Below are positions 1 through 7,707 of a DNA stretch of 35,108 bases, in pieces. Source of the DNA: Burkholderiales bacterium (lineage in GTDB: Bacteria > Pseudomonadota > Gammaproteobacteria > Burkholderiales > Burkholderiaceae_C). The position numbers and the translations under genes were made by a program. Each line of letters opens with the position of its first letter. Within the stretch, counting starts at the first letter, position 1. Location: positions 1 to 35,108 of the forward strand of contig CANFYD010000002.1 of assembly GCA_947450745.1 (NCBI GenBank), read 5' to 3'. Under the pieces are notes generated by a model. That model worked only from the letters and a program-made list of their open reading frames with translations. It ran no database searches and had not been told where the DNA came from.

Positions 1-264
1 GCAGCCAGCCTCTGGAAGCAACTTGAAAGAACTCATTTGGCCGGCATCGAATGGCAGGTGCGGCCCAAGCTGCCACTGCCGGTCGATGACTTGCGGAATG
101 ATTTGGTGGTCGAGCCGCCGCCTTTGATCAAAGGCTATTTACGCTGCGGTGCCCGCATTCTGGGCGCACCAGCCTGGGACCCGGATTTCAATACGGCTGA
201 CCTGCCACTGATGATGCGGTTGGCTGACCTACCGGCCCGCTATCGCCGTCACTTCCTCTGCTGA
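1..264 (+). CDS. OlsB-like N-acyltransferase, C-terminal part (5' end outside window)
   Basis: The frame is open from base 1 and ends in TGA at 262-264, so only the last 87 residues are present. The C-terminus GYLRCGARILGAPAWDPDF followed by NTADLPLMMRLADLPARYRRHF is the conserved tail of the GNAT-like ornithine-acyl-ACP N-acyltransferase (OlsB) / hemolysin-like family. OlsB makes lyso-ornithine lipid, the first step of a phosphorus-free membrane lipid. The catalytic N-terminal part is not visible, so substrate specificity cannot be judged. The gene converges with the HPr gene, with a hairpin between them. A generic hemolysin-related acyltransferase is the main alternative. Confidence 0.75.
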   Translation, partial: AASLWKQLERTHLAGIEWQVRPKLPLPVDDLRNDLVVEPPPLIKGYLRCGARILGAPAWDPDFNTADLPLMMRLADLPARYRRHFLC

Positions 265-278
265 CGGCGTGCGCGCCC

Positions 279-302
279 GCGAAGGGCGTCACTGCCCTTC
301 GC
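279..302. terminator. Hairpin between convergent olsB-like and HPr genes
   Basis: A perfect 9-bp stem (279-287 pairs with 294-302) has a 6-nt loop. It overlaps the last codons and stop of the HPr gene and lies 15 bp after the olsB-like stop. It has no T-tract on either side, so it is at best a weak bidirectional terminator. Confidence 0.4.
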
Positions 303-558
303 CGAACTTCTCGTTGACCAGTGCGGTGATGGCATCCTGCGCCGCTTGCTCGTCAGCGCCTTCCGTCTCCAACTCCACCTGCGAGCCCAGACCTGCCGCC
401 AGCATCATCACGCCCATGATGCTTTTGGCATTGACGCGGCGTTCGCCTTTGGCGATCCACACTTCACACGGAAAGCTGCCCGCCAGTTTGGTGAGCTTGG
501 CGGAGGCGCGCGCGTGCAGGCCCAACTTATTGCTGATAGTGAGCGTGGACTTGATCAT
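289..558 (-). CDS. ptsH: Phosphocarrier protein HPr
   Basis: This 89-residue protein has the usual HPr length. The active-site motif LGLHARAS places the phosphorylated His at position 15. The regulatory-site motif with Ser46 (KSIMGVMMLAA) is present, so phosphorylation by an HPr kinase is possible. HPr passes phosphate from Enzyme I to EIIA proteins in the cytoplasm. The gene starts 6 nt after the stop of the EIIA-Man gene and is clearly co-transcribed with it. In Burkholderiales ptsI usually follows ptsH. Here the next gene downstream is convergent, so Enzyme I must be encoded elsewhere or be absent. Confidence 0.95.
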   Translation of the reverse strand: MIKSTLTISNKLGLHARASAKLTKLAGSFPCEVWIAKGERRVNAKSIMGVMMLAAGLGSQVELETEGADEQAAQDAITALVNEKFGEGQ

Positions 559-564
559 TGAACC

Positions 565-969
565 TCAGGACTCCGAAGAAGGATGGGCGGGCGGATCGCC
601 GGGCACGATGCCATTGATGCCGCCCTGGCAGGCCCGCTGAACCAAAGCATCCAGCGGCTCGGCAACGTAGCACAGCGCTCGCCACAGCATCGGCACATTG
701 ACACCACTGACGACCCTGAACTGACTGCTTTGCAGTCGCATCGCAGCATTGCAAGGCGTTGCGCCAAAGACATCGGTCAGCACCAGCGCCTCGGTGTGAC
801 CGGCTGCTTGCAGCAACGCGCGAGCGCTCGTTTCGACGTCGTCGGCCGACATATCCGGCGTCACGTCAAGCACCGTCAACTGCGGCGCGCAGTTCGGGAA
901 GGTGTGTTCAGCCACCGCTTTCAAAGCAGAGGCCAGCGGCGCATGGGCAATCAAAAGCAGTCCGGGCAT
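565..969 (-). CDS. PTS EIIA component, mannose family
   Basis: This 134-residue protein begins MPGLLLIAHAPLASAL; His9 in the LLIAH motif is the expected phospho-acceptor of the EIIA-Man fold. An in-frame start further upstream (1050) would add 27 residues unlike the family and overlap the lipoprotein gene, so 969 is preferred, although no strong ribosome-binding site precedes it. No IIB, IIC or IID genes are nearby, and in betaproteobacteria such orphan EIIA-Man/HPr pairs are generally viewed as regulatory rather than sugar-transporting. The gene is the middle of three (lipoprotein, EIIA, HPr). Confidence 0.9.
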   Translation of the reverse strand: MPGLLLIAHAPLASALKAVAEHTFPNCAPQLTVLDVTPDMSADDVETSARALLQAAGHTEALVLTDVFGATPCNAAMRLQSSQFRVVSGVNVPMLWRALCYVAEPLDALVQRACQGGINGIVPGDPPAHPSSES

Positions 970-1010
970 GACGCAATTATCGGGCAGGCGGAGATTGAGT
1001 CGGAGCGGAC

Positions 1011-1568
1011 TTAGAAATCGAGCTTGATCGAATCGGCAAAGTTGCTCCAAGCGCTGTCATCACGCTTGTCACCCAGCATCACGGCCTGATAGACCCATAA
1101 CCCGCGCGTGAACAGCGCCACTTGCGCGTGTTGAGAACCCGCCTTCGCGCTCCCTTCCAGGCGCTGCGTTCCGGCTTCAGGGTTGGGTGTCATGCCAGGC
1201 ACTTGCAAGGGCTGCAGCGGAGTCGGTTGGGCGGTCAGCTTGGTGAGCAGGGCCGCGCGCATCTGCTGCAAGGCAGGCGTCACTTGAGCCGGGTCGGCAA
1301 CTTCTGCCCAGGCCAGCGAAAAGCTCAAGCCGGCCGCCTTGCAACTGGCCAAGCCCATCCGGCCGGGTTGCTCGCGCGTCACCGGGCGGCTATTGACCTC
1401 GGGCTTGCAGGGGAACAAAACTTGCGCGCCTGACCCGTCCGGGCGCACATCGCGCCAATCCAGGCTGGGCGAGCAAGCGCTGCCAGCCAGGGCCAACACG
1501 AACAGGGCGCTGCGGGCGGCAGTACGGTGGGCGGCAAAAAGTAGGGCGGTGGTGCGATGCAATTTCAT
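1011..1568 (-). CDS. Putative lipoprotein of unknown function
   Basis: This 185-residue protein has a long, basic N-terminal segment, a hydrophobic stretch (about residues 20-31) and a Cys at position 32 in LALAGSAC, which looks like an imperfect lipobox. The mature part has two more Cys residues (PCKPEV and ASCKAAG) that could form a disulfide, and no enzyme motif that I recognise. The C-terminus (WSNFADSIKLDF) is typical of small envelope proteins. It sits 41 nt upstream of the EIIA gene on the same strand, probably in one transcript. It is convergent in neither direction with the CoA-transferase gene; the two are divergent across a 42-bp gap. Confidence 0.7.
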   Translation of the reverse strand: MKLHRTTALLFAAHRTAARSALFVLALAGSACSPSLDWRDVRPDGSGAQVLFPCKPEVNSRPVTREQPGRMGLASCKAAGLSFSLAWAEVADPAQVTPALQQMRAALLTKLTAQPTPLQPLQVPGMTPNPEAGTQRLEGSAKAGSQHAQVALFTRGLWVYQAVMLGDKRDDSAWSNFADSIKLDF

Positions 1569-1691
1569 GCCGACATTATCGGAGCCGCGGCCAACACCCG
1601 CTGACGCACAATGAAACTTATGCCTAGCTCAAGCTTCCATCCTCCTTCTGCCGCTGACCGCGACGCCTCATCAGCCACACCCGCTGCAGCC

Positions 1692-2909
1692 ATGTCGCTG
1701 CAGGGAGTGCGCATCCTGGACCTCTCACGCGTGCTGGCCGGCCCCTGGTGTACCCAGACCTTGGCCGACTTGGGGGCCGATGTGATCAAAGTCGAACGCC
1801 CCGGCAGCGGCGACGACACGCGGGCCTGGGGGCCGCCCTATCTGAAGGACGACAACGGGGCCGACACCAGCGAGGCGGCTTATTACCTTGGTGCCAACCG
1901 GAACAAACGCTCGATCACCATCGACATCGCCTGCCCTGCCGGTCAACAACTGATACGCCAGTTGGCCGCTCAGGTCGATGTGCTGGTCGAAAACTTCAAG
2001 GTCGGTGACCTCGCCCGCTATGGTTTGGACGCCCACACCTTGCAGGCGGCAAACCCGGGCCTGGTGGTCTGCTCGATCACCGGCTTTGGACAAACCGGTC
2101 CCTACAAGGACAGAGCGGGTTACGACTATGCCGTCCAGGGCATCGGCGGCTTGATGAGCGTGACCGGTGAGCGCGATGACCTGCCAGGCGGCGGCCCGCA
2201 AAAGGTTGGCGTGGCGGTAGCTGACTTGTTCACCGGCCTTTATGCCTGCGTGGCTATTCTGGCTGCGCTGCGCCATCGTGACGCCACCGGCCAGGGCCAA
2301 ATGATCGACATGGCTTTGCTCGACACCCAATTGGCCATGTTGGCCAATCTGGGCTCCAACTACCTTTGTACCGACCAAGCGCCAGGCCGGATGGGCAACG
2401 CGCATCAAAACATCGTGCCCTATCAAGTGTTCGAGGCCAGTGACGGGCATCTGATCCTGGCGGTTGGCAATGATCGGCAGTTTGCCAAGTTCTGCGCCAT
2501 TGCCGGTCACTCCGAATGGGCGCAAGACCCGCGCTTTGCCAAGAACGCTGACCGAGTGCGCCACCGTCAACTGCTGGTGCCGCAAATCGCAGCCGTACTC
2601 AAGACACGCCCACGCGATCAATGGCTGGCGGCACTGGAAACGGCGCAGGTACCGTGCGGTGCCATCAACAACTTGGCCGAAGCCTTCGCTGACCCGCAAG
2701 CGCAAGCGCGCGAAATGACACAGGCTATGGCGCATCCGCTGACGGACAAGCTGCGCTTGGTCGCCAGCCCCATCAAACTGTCCATCACGCCGGTCAGCTA
2801 TCGGCATGCACCGCCGCTGCTGGGCCAGCACACGAGGGAGATTTTGCTCGGAGCAGGCTTCGATGAAGCGCAAATCGCGCTGCTCCACAAGCAAGGCGCG
2901 CTGGGCTGA
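1692..2909 (+). CDS. CaiB/BaiF family (class III) CoA-transferase
   Basis: The family signature is clear: SLQGVRILDLSRVLAGPWC at the N-terminus, then LGADVIKVERPGSGDDTR and NRNKRSI. The catalytic Asp lies in GYDYAVQGIGG (residue 145 from this start), followed by GRMGNAHQNIVPYQVF. Such enzymes move CoA between carboxylic acids through an aspartyl-CoA thioester. The sequence style resembles succinyl-CoA:glutarate or related dicarboxylate CoA-transferases, but the substrate cannot be read from sequence. The frame also opens at 1611, adding 27 low-complexity residues; the ATG at 1692 fits the family start. Length 405 residues is normal. No acyl-CoA dehydrogenase partner is adjacent. Confidence 0.9.
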   Translation: MSLQGVRILDLSRVLAGPWCTQTLADLGADVIKVERPGSGDDTRAWGPPYLKDDNGADTSEAAYYLGANRNKRSITIDIACPAGQQLIRQLAAQVDVLVENFKVGDLARYGLDAHTLQAANPGLVVCSITGFGQTGPYKDRAGYDYAVQGIGGLMSVTGERDDLPGGGPQKVGVAVADLFTGLYACVAILAALRHRDATGQGQMIDMALLDTQLAMLANLGSNYLCTDQAPGRMGNAHQNIVPYQVFEASDGHLILAVGNDRQFAKFCAIAGHSEWAQDPRFAKNADRVRHRQLLVPQIAAVLKTRPRDQWLAALETAQVPCGAINNLAEAFADPQAQAREMTQAMAHPLTDKLRLVASPIKLSITPVSYRHAPPLLGQHTREILLGAGFDEAQIALLHKQGALG

Positions 2910-3009
2910 ACAACGCTGCAACGTGAACAATCGCACGGAGAGGTGCCGCTTGATGCGGATCTGGATCCCGTTCCCCCGGATCACGGGATGGACGTTTGAG
3001 GACCGAGCG

Positions 3010-4275
3010 ATGACGATGGCGACCGCTGCGAACGATTACGCCTCAGCCTCGAAACAACCCGAAGTCACCCGCCGCACTCATCCCCGAATGGCCATGTCAA
3101 GCCCTCCTCCCGCCAGCAACACCTCTGCCAACGCTGCCAATGACGTGTCCGGCGAGCCGAGCCGTGCGCAGTGGGCCGAAATCGTGCAACAACTGGGTGC
3201 AGAAATTGCCGGTCCACTGAGCGCGGCGCTTGAACGTATTCACCATCTTGTCAACACCGGTCAGATTGATCGCCAGAGCCTGCGCGCACTGCGCGAAAGC
3301 GTGACCCAAGCGCGTGAGGCCGGCATGATCGGGCAGCAACTGGCGCGCTTGGCCTCGGGGAGATTACGGTTGTCGCGCGAGCGCATGCATTTGACGCAGA
3401 TCCTGCGCTCTGTGCTGGCCCAGCGCAGCCGCGAAACGCAGGCGCGCGGGATCCAAGTGCGCCAGGTCTTGAAATCTGTCGAAGTCATGACCGATGGCTC
3501 GCTGTTGTTTGCGCTGCTGAATGCCTTGATGGATTGGGCCTTGTCCAGCACGCATTCCTCCATCGACCTGCGACTCGACCTCAGCCCCTGGCCTCCCAAA
3601 GCCAGACTGGTCTGCCGCTTCGCGCATCGGCCGCTGGACTTGATCGACGCCTCGAGCACCAGCGGCATGCCACTCGCCTTGAACTCGCTGGCGTGGCGCT
3701 TGGTTGAACAAACTGCCATCACCATGGGCGTGCTGCCCTTGCGCGAAGACGAAGCGGGCATCACCGTGCTGACGCTTGAATTCCCGCACACGGTGGGCGA
3801 GGAACTCGACAGCGCCGAGGGTGCAGCAGAAGCGGATTTGGCTCGCGAGCTTGAGCTCGAGCGCCGCCAAGAGCGCGGCTACCTCCCTTCCAGCAACTCC
3901 AAGCCACTGGCCGGCAGCCATCTGCTGATCATTTCCGAACGGCGCGAACTTCGCACTCAAATTCAGAACTCGGTCCAGCACATGGGCCTGATCATCGACA
4001 TCGTCGCCAGCGTGAGCGAGGCCACACAGTTCTGCCTGGAGGGTCTGCCGCATGGCATCATTTTCGAGCACAGCTTGCGCGGCCCAGAGTTCGAGATGCT
4101 GCTCGCCGACTTGAGGCGTGAAGTCCCTCACTTCTGCTTCATCGAAGTGCTGGACGCCCAGCACCTGACGCAGCTGTCCACGGCCACCGCTGATGGTCTC
4201 GCTCGCATCTCGCGCTTCCACCTGACAGACGCCTTGCCGTCGATGCTGATGTTCGAGCTGTCCAAGGGTCACTGA
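3010..4275 (+). CDS. Degenerate histidine-kinase-like protein with receiver-like C-terminus
   Basis: The start at 3010 is chosen because a GAGG ribosome-binding site lies 8 nt upstream; the frame extends further but into the CoA-transferase gene. The 421-residue product has a helical region resembling a dimerisation/phosphotransfer domain (about residues 50-125), but the usual phospho-acceptor His is missing: the site reads AEIAGPLSAALE. A region like an HATPase domain follows (LLFALLNALMDWAL, in place of the N-box NLLNNA), then a charged linker and a receiver-like fold starting HLLIISERRELRTQI. The receiver part has no obvious phospho-acceptor Asp at the end of its third strand (GIIFEHSLRG). 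It is likely a pseudokinase or scaffold. Its target is unknown. Confidence 0.6.
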   Translation: MTMATAANDYASASKQPEVTRRTHPRMAMSSPPPASNTSANAANDVSGEPSRAQWAEIVQQLGAEIAGPLSAALERIHHLVNTGQIDRQSLRALRESVTQAREAGMIGQQLARLASGRLRLSRERMHLTQILRSVLAQRSRETQARGIQVRQVLKSVEVMTDGSLLFALLNALMDWALSSTHSSIDLRLDLSPWPPKARLVCRFAHRPLDLIDASSTSGMPLALNSLAWRLVEQTAITMGVLPLREDEAGITVLTLEFPHTVGEELDSAEGAAEADLARELELERRQERGYLPSSNSKPLAGSHLLIISERRELRTQIQNSVQHMGLIIDIVASVSEATQFCLEGLPHGIIFEHSLRGPEFEMLLADLRREVPHFCFIEVLDAQHLTQLSTATADGLARISRFHLTDALPSMLMFELSKGH

Positions 4276-4319
4276 GGCCCGATCAATGCTTGGCCTCTCG
4301 GCCGGTCTAAACTAGGCTG

Positions 4320-4829
4320 ATGAAGTTACCCCGTCTGCTTGCCCCTGCCCTGCTGCTTGCCGCTCTGGCGGGTGGCGGTTTGTTCGCTTACCAAAGCCTG
4401 AATCAGCGTGAGCTCGCGCCGACCGTCAACTATGTGTTGCTGAACGGTGCCAAGGTCGACTCCAGCCAATGGGCGGGCAAGGTGATGCTGGTGAACTTCT
4501 GGGCCACCAGTTGCACGACCTGCGTGAAAGAGATGCCGCAGATCATTGCCACTCATGAAAAGTTTCAGGCGCGAGGTTTCGACACGCTGGCGGTGGCCAT
4601 GAGCTACGACCCACCGGCCTTCGTCGCTAATTTCGCGGAAAGTCGCAAATTGCCGTTCAGCGTGGCGATCGACAACACCGGCGACATCGCTCGGCAGTTC
4701 GGCAAGATTCAGCTGACGCCGACAACGCTGTTGATCAACAAGCGGGGCGAGATCGTCAAGCGCTACGTCGGTGAACCCGATTTTGCGGCCCTGCACAGCT
4801 TGGTCGAAAAACTGCTGGCAGAGAGCTGA
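4320..4829 (+). CDS. TlpA-family thiol-disulfide oxidoreductase
   Basis: This 169-residue protein begins with a signal-anchor (LLAPALLLAALAGGGLFAY, residues 7-24), so the thioredoxin domain should face the periplasm. The active site is Cys65-Thr-Thr-Cys68 within VNFWATSCTTC, in place of the commoner CPPC; the cis-Pro segment is QLTPTTLLI. TlpA/ResA-like proteins reduce disulfides in secreted proteins, for instance during cytochrome c or oxidase assembly. No cytochrome biogenesis gene is nearby. The gene follows the kinase-like gene by 44 bp on the same strand and may share its transcript. Confidence 0.9.
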   Translation: MKLPRLLAPALLLAALAGGGLFAYQSLNQRELAPTVNYVLLNGAKVDSSQWAGKVMLVNFWATSCTTCVKEMPQIIATHEKFQARGFDTLAVAMSYDPPAFVANFAESRKLPFSVAIDNTGDIARQFGKIQLTPTTLLINKRGEIVKRYVGEPDFAALHSLVEKLLAES

Positions 4830-4845
4830 CGCGCGGAGTAAAAGA

Positions 4846-4875
4846 CGCAAGCGCAAACGCAAACGCAAATGCAAA
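4846..4875. repeat. Hexanucleotide microsatellite (CGCAAA)n
   Basis: Five tandem 6-bp units run CGCAAG, CGCAAA, CGCAAA, CGCAAA, TGCAAA just after the tlpA-like gene. The last units form the left arm of the following hairpin. It lies between two convergent genes and has no coding role. Confidence 0.8.
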
Positions 4876-4903
4876 CGAGCCGCAGCAGCGGCTCGTTTGC
4901 ATT
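4868..4903. terminator. Strong hairpin between convergent tlpA-like gene and lipA
   Basis: A perfect 16-bp stem (4868-4883 with 4888-4903) closes on the 4-nt loop AGCA. The stem itself carries runs of A on the left and T on the right, so it can act in both directions even without a long T-tract. Its position between convergent genes supports a shared bidirectional terminator. Confidence 0.65.
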
Positions 4904-4920
4904 GCACAGCAGCTTTCAGC

Positions 4921-4944
4921 TGTTTAGCTGTTTAGCTGTTTAGC
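4921..4944. repeat. Three tandem TGTTTAGC units over the lipA stop codon
   Basis: The 8-bp unit TGTTTAGC is repeated exactly three times. The lipA stop codon (TAA on the minus strand, 4940-4942) lies inside the last unit, so copy-number change here would alter the 3' end of the lipA message. Confidence 0.85.
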
Positions 4945-5932
4945 TGGGGATTACACCCGCATGGGCGGCCTGCTCATCGGCGTGATAGCTGGAGCGCACC
5001 ATCGCCCCCACTGCGGCGTGGCTGAAGCCCATCTTGTAGGCCTCGACTTCAAACATCTTGAAGGTGTCAGGGTGCACATAGCGCCGCACCGGCAGGTGAT
5101 GGCTGGACGGTGACAGGTACTGACCCAGCGTCAACATTTCGACGCCGTGAGCCCGCATATCGCGCATTACTTGCAGAATTTCCTCGTCCGTTTCGCCCAA
5201 GCCCACCATGATGCCGCTCTTGGTCGGCACGCCGGGAACATCGGCCTTGAAACGCTTCAGCAGGTCCAAGCTGAACTGGTAGTCGGACCCCGGACGGGCC
5301 TCCTTGTACAAGCGCGGCGTAGTTTCCAGGTTGTGGTTCATCACATCTGGCGGGGCGGCGCGCAGGATATCCAGCGCGCGGTCCATGCGGCCACGGAAGT
5401 CGGGCGTCAAGATCTCGATCTGCGTCGTCGGGCTCAGCTCGCGAATCTTCTGGATGCAAGCCGCAAAGTGGCCGGCTCCGCCGTCGCGCAAGTCATCCCG
5501 GTCGACGCTGGTGATGACCACATACTTGAGCTTCAGCGCTGCGATCGTCTTGGCCAGATTGACCGGTTCGTCCGCATCCAGCGGGTCCGGACGACCATGG
5601 CCCACATCGCAGAACGGGCAGCGCCGCGTGCATTTGTCGCCCATGATCATGAAGGTGGCCGTGCCCTTGCCGAAGCATTCGCCGATGTTCGGGCAGGACG
5701 CTTCTTCGCACACCGTGTGCAGCTTGTGCTCGCGCAGAATCTGCTTGATCTCGTAAAACCGCGTGCTGGGAGAGCCTGCCTTGACACGAATCCAGTCGGG
5801 CTTTTTCAGCATCTCGCCGACCGGCACGATCTTGATCGGTATGCGTGCCGTCTTGGCTTGTGCTTTTTGCTTGGCGCTGGCGTCATACGCCTCGCCGGTC
5901 TTCAGTTCGTGGGTGATGTTCTCGGTCGCCAT
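4940..5932 (-). CDS. lipA: Lipoyl synthase
   Basis: This is a 330-residue radical-SAM enzyme that inserts two sulfurs into protein-bound octanoyl groups to make lipoyl groups. The auxiliary cluster ligands are Cys75, Cys80 and Cys86 (CEEASCPNIGEC). The radical-SAM cluster ligands are Cys101, Cys105 and Cys108 (CTRRCPFC). The C-terminal RSSYHADEQA supplies the conserved Ser that also binds the auxiliary cluster. Length is normal. It lies 39 nt after lipB on the same strand, which fits a lipB-lipA transcript; LipB makes its substrate. Confidence 0.98.
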   Translation of the reverse strand: MATENITHELKTGEAYDASAKQKAQAKTARIPIKIVPVGEMLKKPDWIRVKAGSPSTRFYEIKQILREHKLHTVCEEASCPNIGECFGKGTATFMIMGDKCTRRCPFCDVGHGRPDPLDADEPVNLAKTIAALKLKYVVITSVDRDDLRDGGAGHFAACIQKIRELSPTTQIEILTPDFRGRMDRALDILRAAPPDVMNHNLETTPRLYKEARPGSDYQFSLDLLKRFKADVPGVPTKSGIMVGLGETDEEILQVMRDMRAHGVEMLTLGQYLSPSSHHLPVRRYVHPDTFKMFEVEAYKMGFSHAAVGAMVRSSYHADEQAAHAGVIPS

Positions 5933-5971
5933 CTGTAATCCTCTGCTCCTCTGATCCGCTGAGCCTTGCTT

Positions 5972-6649
5972 TCAGCCTTCCAGCTGCGCCTTCAGGCGCT
6001 CGCCGAAGCGCTGGGCCACGGTGGGCCAGTCGGTGTAAACGCCGAGTGTAGCGAGGTCCACCGTCGCAAGCCCTGCATAGCCACAGGGGTTGATGCCTGA
6101 AAAGGGCTGCAAATCCATCGCCACATTCAAAGCCACCCCGTGATAGGCGCAGTGGCGGCTGACCTTGATGCCCAGGGCTGCCACTTTGCCCAAGCCCCGG
6201 AACGGGTCGAGCGGATCGACCGGGCCGGTCAGCGCCGCATGGGACTGCGGGTCGTCCAGGCGCACGTAAATGCCTGGTGCGCCGGCGACGCGGTGGCCTG
6301 TCACGCCAAAGCCGTCCAGCGTCTGCAGCACGGCCGTTTCAAGCCGGAACACATATTCCCGCACGTAGATGCCCAAGCGCTGCAGATCGATCAGCGGATA
6401 GGCCACCACTTGGCCGGGGCCGTGGTAGGTCACCTGCCCGCCGCGATTGGTCTGCACGACCGGGATGGCACCGGCGCTCAGCACGTGATCCGCCTTGCCC
6501 GCCAAGCCTTGGGTGTAGGTGGATGGATGCTCGCACAGCCAGAGTTCGTCGGGCACGGCGGCCACGGAGGGCGTGCGTGCTTCGGTGAACGCCCGCATCG
6601 CCTGCAGCGTGGACTCGTACTCGACAAGCCCCAAGGTTTTTAGAATCAT
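5972..6649 (-). CDS. lipB: Octanoyl-[acyl-carrier-protein]:protein N-octanoyltransferase
   Basis: This 225-residue protein moves octanoyl groups from ACP to lipoyl domains. Family motifs are present: RGGQVTYHGPGQVVAYP, the catalytic Lys162 in ALGIKVSRH, and the catalytic Cys189 in GINPCGYAGL. It is followed by lipA. In many proteobacteria lipB follows the DUF493 (ybeD) gene directly, but here a Sel1-repeat gene on the opposite strand sits between them, so lipB probably needs its own promoter in the 89-bp gap 6650-6738. An AT-rich stretch just before the start could hold a -10 element, but no convincing -35 was seen. Confidence 0.97.
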   Translation of the reverse strand: MILKTLGLVEYESTLQAMRAFTEARTPSVAAVPDELWLCEHPSTYTQGLAGKADHVLSAGAIPVVQTNRGGQVTYHGPGQVVAYPLIDLQRLGIYVREYVFRLETAVLQTLDGFGVTGHRVAGAPGIYVRLDDPQSHAALTGPVDPLDPFRGLGKVAALGIKVSRHCAYHGVALNVAMDLQPFSGINPCGYAGLATVDLATLGVYTDWPTVAQRFGERLKAQLEG

Positions 6650-6738
6650 GGCCGAATATTACCGTTTCGTTTGTAAGCCCTCGCCCTATTCAGACGACCC
6701 ACGAGTCGGCCTCACCTCGCCCTTTTTGAAAGCACGTC

Positions 6739-7389
6739 ATGCGTATCGCACCCTTTTTCATCGCAGCTCTGCTATCGCTCCCGCTGGCCAGCCAAGCCGC
6801 TACCGCGCCGATGGAGGCCGCGCTGGCCGCCTACGAAAGTGGCGATCTGGCGTTAGCTGCCAAGCGCTTTGCCGCGCTGTCAGCCCAGCAAGAACCACTG
6901 GCCGACTTCAACCTGGCGATGATGCATTTACGCGCCGAGTTGCCCAAACCCGACCTGCGTCTGGCGCAGCGCCTGCTGTTGCGGGCGGCTGCCAAAGGCT
7001 TGGTGCAAGCCGAGCTGTCGCTGGGCTATTTCCATGAACAAGGTGTGGCTGGCAAGCCCGATCTGGGGCAAGCGGTGCAATGGTATTCACGCGCCGCCAA
7101 GCACGGCAGCAGCGACGGCCAAGTGGCCCTGGCAACCGCCTACTACCTCGGTCGCGGAGCGCCGCTGGACATGGAGCAAGCTGCACATTGGTACCGCGAG
7201 GCCGCCAAGGGCGGCGACGTTGGTGCTCAATATCTGCTGGCGTCGATGTACGAAACCGGCCTGGGCTTGCCGGCCGATCTGCGCCTGGCTCGCTATTGGT
7301 ACGACATCGCGGCCCGCAATGGCGACGAAGCGGCCCCAGCCAAGGTGAAGGACTTGGACAAGCAGTTGGCCCCTGATGCGACCACTTGA
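6739..7389 (+). CDS. Secreted Sel1-repeat (TPR-like) protein
   Basis: This 216-residue protein has a cleavable signal peptide (ending near LPLASQAA, residues 15-22). Three Sel1-type repeats follow at about residues 90-200, each with the pattern A-x-L-x3-Y-x2-G-x-G and A-x2-W-Y-x2-A-A. Such repeats build alpha-solenoids that bind other proteins, usually in the periplasm. No enzyme motif is present. It is the only plus-strand gene in the dacC-to-lipA block, and it is divergent from lipB and convergent with the DUF493 gene, which ends 9 bp beyond its stop. Confidence 0.85.
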   Translation: MRIAPFFIAALLSLPLASQAATAPMEAALAAYESGDLALAAKRFAALSAQQEPLADFNLAMMHLRAELPKPDLRLAQRLLLRAAAKGLVQAELSLGYFHEQGVAGKPDLGQAVQWYSRAAKHGSSDGQVALATAYYLGRGAPLDMEQAAHWYREAAKGGDVGAQYLLASMYETGLGLPADLRLARYWYDIAARNGDEAAPAKVKDLDKQLAPDATT

Positions 7390-7397
7390 GCGCAGCG

Positions 7398-7700
7398 TTA
7401 CATCACCAGCTTCACCATCGGGTGGGAGCTCAGCGTGCGGTAAAGCTCGTCGAGCTGTTCGCGGCTGGTCGCCGTGATGGTGATGGTCAGACCCAGGTAG
7501 TTACCGCCCTTGCTGGGGCGGTGTTCGACGCTGGTCGGGTCGAAGTCGGGATCGAACTGCTGCGCTACCAGAACGATGGCGGCGGCAAACCCGTCCACGT
7601 GCTTCCCCATCACCTTGATGGGGAAGCTTGAGGGGTATTCGATCAACGATTGCTCGGGTGGGATGTCCGACGGCAAGACCGGCGGTGTGGTGTGACTCAT
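7398..7700 (-). CDS. DUF493 (YbeD) family protein
   Basis: This 100-residue protein has the DUF493/YbeD signature: SLIEYPSSFPIKVMG near the N-terminus, RPSKGGNYLGLTITITATS in the middle, and LDELYRTLSSHPMVKLVM at the end. E. coli YbeD is a small ACT-like protein encoded between dacA and lipB; a regulatory role in lipoate metabolism has been proposed but is not firmly shown. It starts 7 nt after the aminotransferase stop and should be on the same transcript. Confidence 0.93.
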   Translation of the reverse strand: MSHTTPPVLPSDIPPEQSLIEYPSSFPIKVMGKHVDGFAAAIVLVAQQFDPDFDPTSVEHRPSKGGNYLGLTITITATSREQLDELYRTLSSHPMVKLVM

Positions 7701-7707
7701 GGCAGCC

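Noticed and set aside
1725..2984. A 419-codon minus-strand frame opposite the CoA-transferase gene
   Set aside because: Same reason: an antisense shadow of a clear family protein.
2965..2989. A terminator after the CoA-transferase gene
   Set aside because: A 7-bp hairpin exists (2965-2971 with 2983-2989), but it lacks a T-tract and sits just before the next gene's ribosome-binding site, so I cannot support it.
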